From Candidatus Anaerostipes excrementavium (GTDB lineage: Bacteria; Bacillota; Clostridia; Lachnospirales; Lachnospiraceae): DNA of 64,000 bases. The stretch's first letter is position 1; the number at the start of each line of letters is the position of its first letter. The DNA is taken from positions 1 to 64,000 of the forward strand of contig DXEM01000010.1 of the NCBI GenBank assembly GCA_019114985.1, given 5' to 3'. Of the stretch, positions 8,729-17,442 are shown piece by piece. Below the pieces are notes generated by a model. The model saw nothing but the letters and a program-made list of their open reading frames with translations, searched no databases and had not been told where the DNA came from. The translations under genes were made by a program, and so were the position numbers.

Positions 8729-9505
8729 ATGGAATTCGTTACATATGAACAGGATGGTTTTGTAGGGATCGTGACAATCAACCGTCCAAAAGCATTAAAT
8801 GCGCTGAACAGCGACGTGTTAAAAGAGATCGAAGCAACTTTTGACGCAATTGATCTGGATGCTACCAGAGCAGTGATCTTAACAGGTGCCGGAGAGAAAT
8901 CTTTTGTTGCAGGTGCAGATATCGGAGAAATGAGCACATTGACAAAAGAAGAAGGAGAAGCTTTCGGAAAAGTCGGAAACGATGTATTCCGCAAGATCGA
9001 AACTTTCCCGATTCCGGTTATTGCGGCAATCAACGGATTCGCTTTAGGCGGCGGATGCGAGATCTCCATGAGCTGTGATATCAGAATTTGCTCAGACAAC
9101 GCTGTTTTCGGACAGCCGGAAGTAGGTCTTGGAATCACACCGGGATTTGGCGGAACACAGAGACTTGCTCGACTTGTAGGTGCAGGAAAAGCAAAAGAAA
9201 TGATCTATACAGCTTTTAATATCAAAGCAGATGAAGCATATCGCATTGGTCTTGTGAACGCTGTTTATCCTCAGGCTGAATTGATGGATGCGGCAAAGAA
9301 AATGGCTGCTAAGATCGCAAAGAATGCGCCGATTGCAGTACGCGCAAGCAAAAAAGCAATCAACGAAGGTCTGGATGTAGATATGGATCAGGCAATCGTA
9401 GTAGAAGAAAAAGCATTCGGAAGCTGCTTTGAGACAGAAGATCAGAGAGCTGGAATGGAAGCATTCCTGAACAAGACAAAAGTGGACGGATTTAAGAACA
9501 AATAA
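8729..9505 (+). CDS. crt: 3-hydroxybutyryl-CoA dehydratase (crotonase)
   Basis: Dehydrates 3-hydroxybutyryl-CoA to crotonyl-CoA. Enoyl-CoA hydratase fold with SFVAGADI forming one half of the oxyanion hole, FALGGGCEI the other, and a catalytic Glu region in PEVGLGITPGFGGTQRL. The 258 residues are typical of clostridial Crt. It sits 46 bp after thlA with AAAGGAG; a hairpin lies in the gap after it. Confidence 0.96.
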   Translation: MEFVTYEQDGFVGIVTINRPKALNALNSDVLKEIEATFDAIDLDATRAVILTGAGEKSFVAGADIGEMSTLTKEEGEAFGKVGNDVFRKIETFPIPVIAAINGFALGGGCEISMSCDIRICSDNAVFGQPEVGLGITPGFGGTQRLARLVGAGKAKEMIYTAFNIKADEAYRIGLVNAVYPQAELMDAAKKMAAKIAKNAPIAVRASKKAINEGLDVDMDQAIVVEEKAFGSCFETEDQRAGMEAFLNKTKVDGFKNK

Positions 9506-9519
9506 AATGATGAATTCCT

Positions 9520-9546
9520 GTTGCCGACAGATTTGCCGGCAGCAGA
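9520..9546 (+). promoter_or_regulatory. intercistronic hairpin between crt and hbd
   Basis: CTGTTGCCG pairs with CGGCAGCAG (one G-T), and the T-rich DNA after it is interrupted by A. It may stabilise or process the mRNA; a weak terminator is the other option. Confidence 0.5.
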
Positions 9547-9580
9547 TTTTAGTTAAAATAATTTTTTAGGAGGATTTACG

Positions 9581-10420
9581 ATGAAAGTTGGAGTTATCGG
9601 TGCTGGAACAATGGGCGGCGGAATTGCACAGGCATTTGCACAGACAGAAGGATATGAAGTATGCCTTTGCGATATCAATGATGAATTTGCAGCAAATGGA
9701 AAAGCAAGAATTGCAAAAGGTTTTGAGAAACGTGTAGCAAAAGGAAAGATGGATCAGGAGCAGGCTGACGCTATCCTTGCAAAGATCACAACAGGAACAA
9801 AAGAGATCTGTACAGACTGTGATTTAGTTGTAGAAGCTGCAATCGAAAACATGGAAATCAAAAAACAGACATTCAAAGAACTTCAGGATATCTGTAAAGA
9901 AGATGCAATCTTCGCAACAAATACATCTTCTTTATCTATCACAGAAATCGGTGCCGGACTGGATCGTCCATTGATCGGAATGCATTTCTTCAATCCAGCT
10001 CCTGTTATGAAGCTGATCGAAGTAATCGCAGGAATCAACACACCAAAAGAAACAGTTGACAAGATTGTTGCCATCTCTGAAGAGATTGGAAAGACTCCGG
10101 TACAGGTAGAAGAAGGAGCAGGATTCGTTGTTAACAGAATCTTAATCCCAATGATCAACGAGGCAATCGGAATCTACGCAGACGGAATTGCTTCCGTAGA
10201 AGGAATTGATACTGCAATGAAACTCGGAGCAAACCATCCAATGGGACCTTTAGCTCTTGGTGACTTAGTTGGTCTTGATGTTTGCCTTGCAATCATGGAA
10301 GTACTTTACAATGAGTTTGGTGATCCGAAATATCGTCCTCATCCATTATTAAGAAAGATGGTACGCGGAGGATTATTAGGACGCAAGACAGGCAAAGGAT
10401 TCTACGATTACAGCAAATAA
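9581..10420 (+). CDS. hbd: 3-hydroxybutyryl-CoA dehydrogenase
   Basis: Reduces acetoacetyl-CoA to 3-hydroxybutyryl-CoA with NAD(P)H. The Rossmann motif [10 protein letters not shown] is at the N-terminus, [14 protein letters not shown] holds the catalytic His, and [16 protein letters not shown] ends the C-terminal domain. At 279 residues it matches the clostridial short form. GGAGG lies 8 bp before the ATG. Confidence 0.96.
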   Translation: MKVGVIGAGTMGGGIAQAFAQTEGYEVCLCDINDEFAANGKARIAKGFEKRVAKGKMDQEQADAILAKITTGTKEICTDCDLVVEAAIENMEIKKQTFKELQDICKEDAIFATNTSSLSITEIGAGLDRPLIGMHFFNPAPVMKLIEVIAGINTPKETVDKIVAISEEIGKTPVQVEEGAGFVVNRILIPMINEAIGIYADGIASVEGIDTAMKLGANHPMGPLALGDLVGLDVCLAIMEVLYNEFGDPKYRPHPLLRKMVRGGLLGRKTGKGFYDYSK

Positions 10421-10436
10421 GATTGAGAGAGCTTTT

Positions 10437-10481
10437 CTTCCGCGCCGGCGTTTTGTTTCGGGGAAAGGCCCGGTGCGGAAG
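10437..10481 (+). promoter_or_regulatory. intercistronic hairpin between hbd and bcd
   Basis: CTTCCGCGCCGG pairs over 12 bp with CCGGTGCGGAAG (one G-T) around a 21-base loop; no T run follows, so it is more likely an mRNA stability or processing element than a terminator. Confidence 0.55.
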
Positions 10482-10515
10482 TTGAACTTTATATAATCAA
10501 ATGGAGGAATAAAGA

Positions 10516-11667
10516 ATGGATTTCACATTAAGTAAGAAACATGAAATGGCAAGAACTCTTTTCAAAGAGTTTGCCGAGAACGAAGTAAAGCCTCTTGCAC
10601 AGGATGTTGATGAGAACGAACAGTTCCCAGAAGAAACTGTTGCAAAAATGGCAAAAAGCGGTTTCCTTGGTATTCCGGTTCCTAAAGAATACGGCGGACA
10701 GGGATGCGATCCTCTTACATACATCATGTGTGTAGAAGAATTATCAAAGGTATGCGGAACAACCGGCGTTATCGTATCTGCTCATACATCTTTGTGTATC
10801 GATCCGATCATGACATTCGGTACAGAAGAGCAGAAACAGAAATATCTTCCGGATCTGGCTTCCGGTAAGAAATTAGGAGCTTTCGGTCTGACAGAGCCAG
10901 GAGCTGGTACAGATGCTCAGGGACAGCAGACAAAAGCAGTATTAGACGGCGATGAGTGGGTGCTGAACGGATCTAAATGCTTCATCACCAACGGAAAATA
11001 TGCAGATGTATATATCGTGATTGCCGTAACAGGAACTGTTGAAAGACGCGGAAGAAAACAGAAAGAGATTTCTGCATTCATCGTTGAAAAAGGAACACCT
11101 GGATTCACATTCGGAACAAAAGAGAAGAAGATGGGTATCCGCGGTTCAGCTACATATGAACTGATCTTTGAAGACTGCCGCATTCCAAAAGAAAACCTTT
11201 TAGGAAAGAAAGGAAAAGGTTTCGGTATCGCTATGCATACTCTTGACGGAGGACGTATCGGTATTGCTTCTCAGGCACTCGGACTTGCAGAAGGTGCATT
11301 AGAGTGTACAATCAATTATGTAAAAGAAAGAAAACAGTTCGGACGTACAATCGGACAGTTCCAGAATACGCAGTTCCAGTTAGCTGACATGGCTACAAAA
11401 GTTGAAGCAGCTAAGAATCTGGTATATAAAGCAGCAATGGCAAAAGCTACACAGAAAGTATACAGTGTAGAAGCAGCTATGGCGAAATTATATGCAGCAG
11501 AAGTTGCAATGGAAGTAACAACAAAAGCCGTTCAGTTACATGGTGGTTACGGATACATCAGAGAATATGATGTAGAACGTATGATGCGCGATGCTAAGAT
11601 CACAGAAATCTACGAAGGAACATCAGAAGTTCAGCGTATGGTAATTTCTGGAAGCTTATTGAAATAA
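10516..11667 (+). CDS. bcd: butyryl-CoA dehydrogenase
   Basis: FAD-dependent acyl-CoA dehydrogenase reducing crotonyl-CoA to butyryl-CoA. In clostridia it works with EtfAB as an electron-bifurcating complex that also reduces ferredoxin. Seen: FGLTEPGAGTDAQ, CFITNG, LDGGRIGIASQALG, QLHGGYGYIREY and, near the end, IYEGTSEVQR with the catalytic Glu. It has 383 residues, full length. It lies directly before etfB, 13 bp apart, as expected for the complex. Confidence 0.96.
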   Translation: MDFTLSKKHEMARTLFKEFAENEVKPLAQDVDENEQFPEETVAKMAKSGFLGIPVPKEYGGQGCDPLTYIMCVEELSKVCGTTGVIVSAHTSLCIDPIMTFGTEEQKQKYLPDLASGKKLGAFGLTEPGAGTDAQGQQTKAVLDGDEWVLNGSKCFITNGKYADVYIVIAVTGTVERRGRKQKEISAFIVEKGTPGFTFGTKEKKMGIRGSATYELIFEDCRIPKENLLGKKGKGFGIAMHTLDGGRIGIASQALGLAEGALECTINYVKERKQFGRTIGQFQNTQFQLADMATKVEAAKNLVYKAAMAKATQKVYSVEAAMAKLYAAEVAMEVTTKAVQLHGGYGYIREYDVERMMRDAKITEIYEGTSEVQRMVISGSLLK

Positions 11668-11680
11668 GGGAGGTAATACC

Positions 11681-12463
11681 GTGAAGATAGTTGTTTGTGT
11701 AAAACAGGTACCAGATACAAAAGGCGGAGTTAAATTTAATCCGGATGGTACATTAGACAGAGGTGCGATGCTTACCATTATGAATCCAGATGACAAAGCT
11801 GGTCTGGAAGCTGCACTTAGAATCAAAGATGAATATGGAGCAGAAGTTACAGTTCTTACAATGGGACTTCCAAAAGCTGACGAAGTTCTTCGTGAAGCTA
11901 TGGCAATGGGAGCTGACAAAGGAATCCTTGTAACAGACAGAGTCCTGGGAGGAGCTGATACATGGGCAACTTCCACAACGATTGCAGGTGCGATCAGAAA
12001 CCTGGATTATGATTTGATCATTACAGGACGTCAGGCAATCGATGGTGACACAGCTCAGGTTGGACCTCAGATTTCTGAACACCTGGATATTCCTGTTATT
12101 TCTTATGCTCAGGATATTAAAATCGACGGAGACAGCGTTGTTGTTCAGCGTCAGTATGATGACAGATATCATATCGTAAAGGCTAAGATGCCTTGCCTGA
12201 TCACTGCATTATCTGAATTGAACGAGCCACGTTACATGACACCAGGTGGAATTTTTGACGCTTATGATGCAGAAGTGACAACATGGGGAAGAAAAGACCT
12301 GAAAGATGTAGATGATTCTAATCTTGGTCTTGCAGGATCTCCAACAAAGATCGCAAAAGCATCTGATAAAGTTCGTAAAGGTGCTGGTGAGAAAGTTACT
12401 CTTGATCCAGAAGAAGCAGTAAATTATATCATGGATAAATTAACTGAAAAACATGTAATTTAA
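11681..12463 (+). CDS. etfB: electron transfer flavoprotein beta subunit
   Basis: Small ETF subunit, partner of EtfA and Bcd. It begins KIVVCVKQVPDTK, and has the family signature region ITGRQAIDGDTAQVGP and the beta-subunit recognition-loop area. The start is GTG, set by GGAGGT 6 bp upstream; no other start fits. 260 residues, normal. In bifurcating ETFs the beta subunit binds the FAD that splits electrons; that activity is inferred from family and context. Confidence 0.95.
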   Translation: MKIVVCVKQVPDTKGGVKFNPDGTLDRGAMLTIMNPDDKAGLEAALRIKDEYGAEVTVLTMGLPKADEVLREAMAMGADKGILVTDRVLGGADTWATSTTIAGAIRNLDYDLIITGRQAIDGDTAQVGPQISEHLDIPVISYAQDIKIDGDSVVVQRQYDDRYHIVKAKMPCLITALSELNEPRYMTPGGIFDAYDAEVTTWGRKDLKDVDDSNLGLAGSPTKIAKASDKVRKGAGEKVTLDPEEAVNYIMDKLTEKHVI

Positions 12464-12589
12464 GGAATTTTCGAGAAGATTCTTTAGCTCCGGCGGATGT
12501 CGGTAATTTTCAGAAAGCAATTATCATGAAAGAGAATTTCGGCAGCAAGTACGCCGCGGCGCACTTGAAAAGAAATAAAGGAGAAGAAA

Positions 12590-13624
12590 ATGGGTTTAGA
12601 AGAATATAAAGGTGTATATGTCTTTGCACAGCAGGTAGATAACGAGTTAAGCGGAATCGCTTTCGAACTGCTTGGCAAAGCAAAAGACTTAGCAAAAGAC
12701 TTAGACACAGATGTAACAGCAGTTCTTGTTGGTTCTGATGTAAAAGGATTGGTTGATGATCTTGCAAAATATGGTGCAGATAAAGTTATCGTTGTAGATG
12801 ATCCTGAACTGAAAGATTACAGAACAGAACCATATACACATGCATTAGCATCTGTTATCAATGAATACAAACCAGAGATCATGCTGGTAGGTGCTACAGC
12901 AATCGGACGTGACTTAGGTCCTCGCGTATCTGCAAGAGTTGCAACAGGTCTGACAGCAGACTGTACAGTTCTTGAGATTGGTGATTTCCCATTGAACCCG
13001 ATTCCAGGCAAAGAGCAGAAACATAATCAGCTGCTTATGACACGTCCTGCATTCGGTGGAAACACAATCGCTACAATCGCTTGCCCGGATAACCGTCCTC
13101 AGATGGCAACCGTACGTCCAGGTGTTATGCAGAAGATCGATCCAATCGAAGGAGCAACAGCAGAAGTAATTGAATACAATCCAGGATTTACCCCGAACGA
13201 TAAATATGTTGAAATCATGGAAGTTGTAAAATCTGTATCTGACGTTGTAGATATCATGGATGCTAAAATCCTTGTATCCGGCGGACGTGGAGTTGGAGAA
13301 GAAGGATTTGGAATGTTAAGAGAATTAGCTGACGTTCTCGGCGGAGAAGTAAGTTGCTCTCGTGCCGTTGTAGATAACGGATGGCAGCCAAGAGATCTTC
13401 AGGTTGGACAGACAGGAAAGACCGTTCGTCCAAATGTTTATTTTGCAATCGGTATTTCCGGAGCAATCCAGCACGTTGCAGGTATGGAAGAATCTGATAT
13501 CATCGTTGCGATTAACAAAGATGAAACAGCTCCGATCTTTGATGTAGCAGATTACGGAATCGTTGGAGACCTGAACAAAATCGTTCCGGCTTTAACAGAA
13601 AAATTAAAAGCAGTTGTAAAATAA
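12590..13624 (+). CDS. etfA: electron transfer flavoprotein alpha subunit
   Basis: Large ETF subunit. The N-terminal domain ends near residue 200; the C-terminal FAD domain shows VSGGRGVG, SRAVVDNGW and AIGISGAIQH. 344 residues, typical. The 126-bp gap after etfB holds a GC-rich palindrome (AAGTACGCC with GGCGCACTT). It is the last gene of the operon, closed by a strong terminator. Confidence 0.96.
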   Translation: MGLEEYKGVYVFAQQVDNELSGIAFELLGKAKDLAKDLDTDVTAVLVGSDVKGLVDDLAKYGADKVIVVDDPELKDYRTEPYTHALASVINEYKPEIMLVGATAIGRDLGPRVSARVATGLTADCTVLEIGDFPLNPIPGKEQKHNQLLMTRPAFGGNTIATIACPDNRPQMATVRPGVMQKIDPIEGATAEVIEYNPGFTPNDKYVEIMEVVKSVSDVVDIMDAKILVSGGRGVGEEGFGMLRELADVLGGEVSCSRAVVDNGWQPRDLQVGQTGKTVRPNVYFAIGISGAIQHVAGMEESDIIVAINKDETAPIFDVADYGIVGDLNKIVPALTEKLKAVVK

Positions 13625-13652
13625 TCAACTTTTTGTGAATTTAATCCTTTTT

Positions 13653-13701
13653 GGAGAGGAACTCTGCGTTTGAATCGATGCAGAGATTCCTCTCCTTTTT
13701 T
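13653..13701 (+). terminator. terminator of the butyrate operon
   Basis: Stem GGAGAGGAA-CTCTGC / GCAGAG-A-TTCCTCTCC followed by a run of T. Confidence 0.93.
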
Positions 13702-13714
13702 GATAATGATATGA

Positions 13715-13743
13715 TTGAAAAGCGGAGAATTCAATGGTATGAT
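13715..13743 (+). promoter_or_regulatory. promoter of the NdpA-like gene
   Basis: TTGAAA, 17 bp, TATGAT, directly after the etfA terminator. Confidence 0.7.
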
Positions 13744-13785
13744 AGCTTTGCAGCGACAAGAAATATAACAAAGGAAATTGGGAAA

Positions 13786-14805
13786 ATGTTAAAAATACAA
13801 AGAGATGATATTATAATCCGTAAGGGAATTTTACATATACTGGACAGCAGCAGCGGATATCTTGGCTTGTCTGGGAATTTGCTGGATATGGGACCGGATT
13901 TGATGGAATTTGTTCGCGGCCATATTTTTAAGATCATAGAGAGTGATGATACAAAAAAATGTCAGTTTGACGGAAGTGTGTCACCGGTACTTAGTCTTTT
14001 GGAGACAATGGAAGAAGGAGATGATGGAAGCTTTATCGAAGCTACCAGAATCTTAGCAGAGAATTTATTTGATGTGATGTGCGATAGCGTGGTGATACCG
14101 GCTGCAGACTTACTATGCGTGACTTTTCAGTTAAATGGAGTTGTGCATCTGGCTCTTTTAAAAATGAATTATAAGATGACCTATATTCATCGACAGGATG
14201 AGGAAGAGGGAAATGATATCGTAAGACAGCGCGTAATGCCGACAGATTCTGCAAAATTAACAGAAGCAGTAATCATTGATCTGACGGAATATAAAGTTCA
14301 GCTGGTGGAGAAGAAATATGAAATGATGAATGGAGACAAGATTAATTATTTGTCAGAACGTTTTCTTCAATGTTATGCGGATATGGCGCCAAAGAAGAAA
14401 TTTCAGATCTTAAATAAAGTCATTACAGACATCAATAATCGGTATCCGGAGCAGGGGATGGATAAAAGGTTAGAAGCCAAAAGCCGTTTAAGAGAAGAAT
14501 TCGAGGAAAATCAGGCGTTTAAAGTCAGTGAGATCGGAGATCGCCTGTTTGGAGAGGATCAGGAGAAGAAACGGGAGTTCGATGAGAAAATCGAGCGATA
14601 TGATATGCAGTATGATACCTTTACCGTAGCGAAGGAAAATACGATTCGCAAATTAGGATATCAAATGATCGAGACCGATACCGGGATTGAGATTAAGATT
14701 CCGATGGAGGAATATGACCGCAAAGACAATATAGAGATCCTGGAAGAGCCGGGAGGGGGAAGTACGATCATTATAAAAAATATTGAACAAGTGAAGATCA
14801 AATAA
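13786..14805 (+). CDS. nucleoid-associated protein, NdpA/YejK family
   Basis: Resembles the NdpA (37-kDa nucleoid protein) family: [20 protein letters not shown] at the start, FQILNKVITDINNRYPEQG in the middle and a C-terminal beta-rich region. The frame is open further upstream, but that part spans the etfA terminator and its own promoter, so the ATG giving MLKIQRDD is chosen, with AAGGA upstream. At 339 residues it fits the family. Known members bind the nucleoid; the cellular job is unclear. Fairly sure of family, not of function. Confidence 0.75.
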   Translation: MLKIQRDDIIIRKGILHILDSSSGYLGLSGNLLDMGPDLMEFVRGHIFKIIESDDTKKCQFDGSVSPVLSLLETMEEGDDGSFIEATRILAENLFDVMCDSVVIPAADLLCVTFQLNGVVHLALLKMNYKMTYIHRQDEEEGNDIVRQRVMPTDSAKLTEAVIIDLTEYKVQLVEKKYEMMNGDKINYLSERFLQCYADMAPKKKFQILNKVITDINNRYPEQGMDKRLEAKSRLREEFEENQAFKVSEIGDRLFGEDQEKKREFDEKIERYDMQYDTFTVAKENTIRKLGYQMIETDTGIEIKIPMEEYDRKDNIEILEEPGGGSTIIIKNIEQVKIK

Positions 14806-14855
14806 AAAAGGGAGAGAACGAGTCACATAATCTATGGGCTGGTACTCTCCTTTTT
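14804..14855. terminator. bidirectional terminator between the NdpA-like gene and ldh
   Basis: AAAAAGGGAGAG pairs with CTCTCCTTTTT around a loop with further pairing. T runs flank it on both strands, serving the two convergent genes. Confidence 0.85.
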
Positions 14856-14860
14856 GCATA

Positions 14861-15805
14861 TCAAAGATCCAAGTCAGCGATGACCTGCTGCAGAGTTTCA
14901 GCAGATTTCTTTAACGCCATATGTTCCTGATCACTCAGTGATATTTCCAGGACTTGTTCCGCTCCATTTCGATTGACAATTGTCGGAATGCTGAGATACA
15001 GATCGCTTAGTCCGTACTGCCCTGTCAATAAACTGGAGACGGGAAGAATGGAACTTTTGTTGCGGATAATACTTTCTGTAATATGTCCGACCGCCATGGC
15101 AATCCCATAGTAGGTGGCGCCTTTTCGATCAATGATCTCATAGGCGCTGTCTTTGACGCGTTTATAAATAGCCTCCATAGCATCAGAATGCTGGTAATGT
15201 CCCCGAAATTCACAAAAATCATGGATTGGAATCCCTGCCACATTAGCACCGCTCCATACAGCCAACTCACTGTCTCCGTGCTCACCGATAATAAAAGCAT
15301 GGATGCTTTCGGTGTCAACCGTCAAATGTTCACTTAGAAGATAGCGGAACCTGGCAGAGTCTAATACGGTGCCGGAACCAAATACCCGATTGCTTGGGAA
15401 ACCGGAGAGCCGGTATGCTGCGTAAGTGAGGATATCGACTGGATTGGCAACGATTAAAAGCAGCCCTTCGCAGCCGCGTTTTGTAATTTCCGGGATAATA
15501 TTTTTTAAAATTGCTACGTTTTTATGGACTAAATCGAGCCGTGTTTCATTTGGTTTTTGATTGGCGCCGGCTGTGATGATAATCAGAGAGCAATCTGCAA
15601 TATCATCATAGGAACCGGCATAGATTTTAGCCGTATCTACATAGGGCCGGCCATGGCTTAGATCCATTGCCTCGCCTTGAGCTTTCTCCTGATCCACATC
15701 AATCAGCACAAGTTCCGTAAAGAGTCCCTGGTGCATAAGGCTGAACGCCGTTGTGGCCCCAACGAATCCGCAGCCGATGATTGCGGCTTTTCTCATATTT
15801 ACCAT
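14861..15805 (-). CDS. ldh: L-lactate dehydrogenase
   Basis: NAD-dependent LDH/MDH superfamily enzyme interconverting pyruvate and lactate. GCGFVGATTAF is the nucleotide-binding motif, GEHGDS the catalytic His-Asp region, and GANQKPNETRLDL has Gln at the specificity position, as in lactate rather than malate dehydrogenases. 314 residues, full length. The start is the ATG just after AAAGGAGG and a seven-base T run. That ribosome site lies in the 3' arm of a terminator-like hairpin (see that entry). Located 62 bp after but, so lactate and butyrate metabolism may be co-transcribed. Confidence 0.92.
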   Translation of the reverse strand: MVNMRKAAIIGCGFVGATTAFSLMHQGLFTELVLIDVDQEKAQGEAMDLSHGRPYVDTAKIYAGSYDDIADCSLIIITAGANQKPNETRLDLVHKNVAILKNIIPEITKRGCEGLLLIVANPVDILTYAAYRLSGFPSNRVFGSGTVLDSARFRYLLSEHLTVDTESIHAFIIGEHGDSELAVWSGANVAGIPIHDFCEFRGHYQHSDAMEAIYKRVKDSAYEIIDRKGATYYGIAMAVGHITESIIRNKSSILPVSSLLTGQYGLSDLYLSIPTIVNRNGAEQVLEISLSDQEHMALKKSAETLQQVIADLDL

Positions 15806-15847
15806 AAAAAAATCCTCCTTTCCCAATTAGTGTTGGAGAAAGGAGGA
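15806..15847 (-). promoter_or_regulatory. terminator-like hairpin containing the ldh ribosome site
   Basis: On the minus strand TCCTCCTTTC pairs perfectly with GAAAGGAGGA, extended by CCAA/TTGG past one bulge, then seven T, then the ldh ATG. The hairpin could end but transcripts or hide the ldh Shine-Dalgarno sequence. Confidence 0.75.
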
Positions 15848-15867
15848 TCAATTATGCATAAAATATT

Positions 15868-17208
15868 CTATTTGTTGGATCTTCTCCAGATATGAGCTGC
15901 TTCTGCATCTTTAATCAGCTGATCTCTGAAGTCAGGATGAGCAATGTTGATCAATGCCTCTGCACGCTCCCATGCGGATAAGCCTTTCATGCAGGCCATA
16001 CCGAATTCTGTAACAATATAATGTGCGTTTGCACGAGTATCCGTAACAACGGATCCCGGATGAAGGGTCGGAAGGATTCTTGAATGTGTAACGCCTTTTT
16101 TATCTGTGAAAGTAGAAGAAAGGCATACAAAACTCTTTCCTCCATTGGATAAATAGGCTCCCATAACGAAGTCAAGCTGTCCGCCTGCACCGCTGATCTG
16201 TCTGATTCCGGATGATTCAGAACTAATCTGTCCATATAAATCTACATCAACTGCGTTATTGATGGAAATAAAGTTATCCAAAGAAGAAATCCTTGCAATA
16301 TCGTTGGTGTAGTTTACAGGAGCGCTCATACATTCTGGGTTGTCATCCAGATAATCATATAATTTCTTTGTTCCGGCTGCGAATGCATAAGTCTGGCGAT
16401 AACGGTCGATGGATTTGTTAGCGCCGGTAATCTTTCCTGCATTTGCGATATCGACAAATGCATCTACATACATCTCTGTATGAACACCAAGATCTTTCAA
16501 ATCAGATTCAGCAATCAAAGAACCAACGGCATTTGGCATTCCTCCGATTCCAAGCTGAAGGCAGGCGCCGTTCGGAATCTGATCTACGATTAACTGAGCC
16601 ACTGCTTTATCTACATCAGTTGCAGCTCCGCCTCCGCCTAACTCGGCAATTGGCAGGTTATCGCCTTCCACAATCATATCAACCTTAGAAATATGTACAG
16701 ACTCTTCAAATCCGCCAAGACAGCGCGGCATATTCTCGTTAACCTCTACGATAATACAATCCGCCTTCTCCATCATAGCACACAGATGAGAAGCGCTAGG
16801 TCCCAGGTTAAAGTATCCGTGCTTGTCCATCGGTGCAACCTGCATCATAGCGACATTGGTTCTTGGAAGATAATCGCGGTAGTATCCAGGAAGCTCTGAA
16901 TAACGAATCGGAGCATAGAAAGAAAATCCTTCATTGATCCATTTTCTTTCCAGTCCGGACATGTGCCAGGAATTCCAGGTAAAATGATCTGCAGGGTTTT
17001 CAATCTGTGTGATGGCAAGCGGTTTCATAACAATACCGCCATGGATCTGAATGTTCTCAAGTTCAGGCATGCGTTTTGCAAGCGCAGCGTCCAAAGCATC
17101 TGGAGTTGTCACACACCAACCATACTCAATACGATCACCGGACTTGATCACTTTGACAGCTTCATCAGCAGTCGTTAATTTTTTTTGATATTCTTCAACG
17201 AATGACAT
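15868..17208 (-). CDS. but: butyryl-CoA:acetate CoA-transferase
   Basis: Final step of butyrate formation: transfers CoA from butyryl-CoA to acetate. The sequence follows the gut-Clostridia But family closely, as I recall it: [40 protein letters not shown], and [16 protein letters not shown] with the catalytic Glu near residue 245, ending HIWRRSN. 446 residues, full length. AAGGAGG favours the ATG at 17208 over an in-frame TTG six bases earlier. 4-Hydroxybutyrate CoA-transferase is the main alternative. A Rex-like site lies about 110 bp upstream. Confidence 0.92.
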   Translation of the reverse strand: MSFVEEYQKKLTTADEAVKVIKSGDRIEYGWCVTTPDALDAALAKRMPELENIQIHGGIVMKPLAITQIENPADHFTWNSWHMSGLERKWINEGFSFYAPIRYSELPGYYRDYLPRTNVAMMQVAPMDKHGYFNLGPSASHLCAMMEKADCIIVEVNENMPRCLGGFEESVHISKVDMIVEGDNLPIAELGGGGAATDVDKAVAQLIVDQIPNGACLQLGIGGMPNAVGSLIAESDLKDLGVHTEMYVDAFVDIANAGKITGANKSIDRYRQTYAFAAGTKKLYDYLDDNPECMSAPVNYTNDIARISSLDNFISINNAVDVDLYGQISSESSGIRQISGAGGQLDFVMGAYLSNGGKSFVCLSSTFTDKKGVTHSRILPTLHPGSVVTDTRANAHYIVTEFGMACMKGLSAWERAEALINIAHPDFRDQLIKDAEAAHIWRRSNK

Positions 17209-17315
17209 AATCAAGAATCCTCCTTGTTATAATAAATAATAGTTCGGTACTTTTTATGATACACTGTGTTTATTTTATCATTAAGAGCAGGAAAAGACAA
17301 GATATTTGGTTAAAA

Positions 17316-17333
17316 TTGTGAAAAAATTATCAA
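17316..17333. promoter_or_regulatory. Rex-like operator upstream of but
   Basis: TTGTGAAAAAATTATCAA matches TTGTTAA-N4-TTAACAA at 12 of 14 fixed positions. It lies between the divergent but and L,D-transpeptidase genes and is assigned to but on function. No clear promoter for but could be fixed. Confidence 0.5.
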
Positions 17334-17408
17334 TCTAAAAGGCCGGAAATCAATTGTATTTTTAAAGATAACTTCATGAAAAGTATGGTTATTTTATGAT
17401 GAGTGTAC

Positions 17409-17414
17409 TATAAT
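17409..17414 (+). promoter_or_regulatory. -10 element of the L,D-transpeptidase gene
   Basis: A perfect TATAAT about 30 bp before the ribosome site; no good -35 is visible at the normal distance. Confidence 0.4.
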
Positions 17415-17442
17415 ACTGAGGTGTATCTAGGAGGTAAGGAGA

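Noticed and set aside
13651-13785. N-terminal extension of the NdpA-like protein from a TTG
   Set aside because: It would cross the etfA terminator and the gene's own promoter, and the family starts near MLKIQ.
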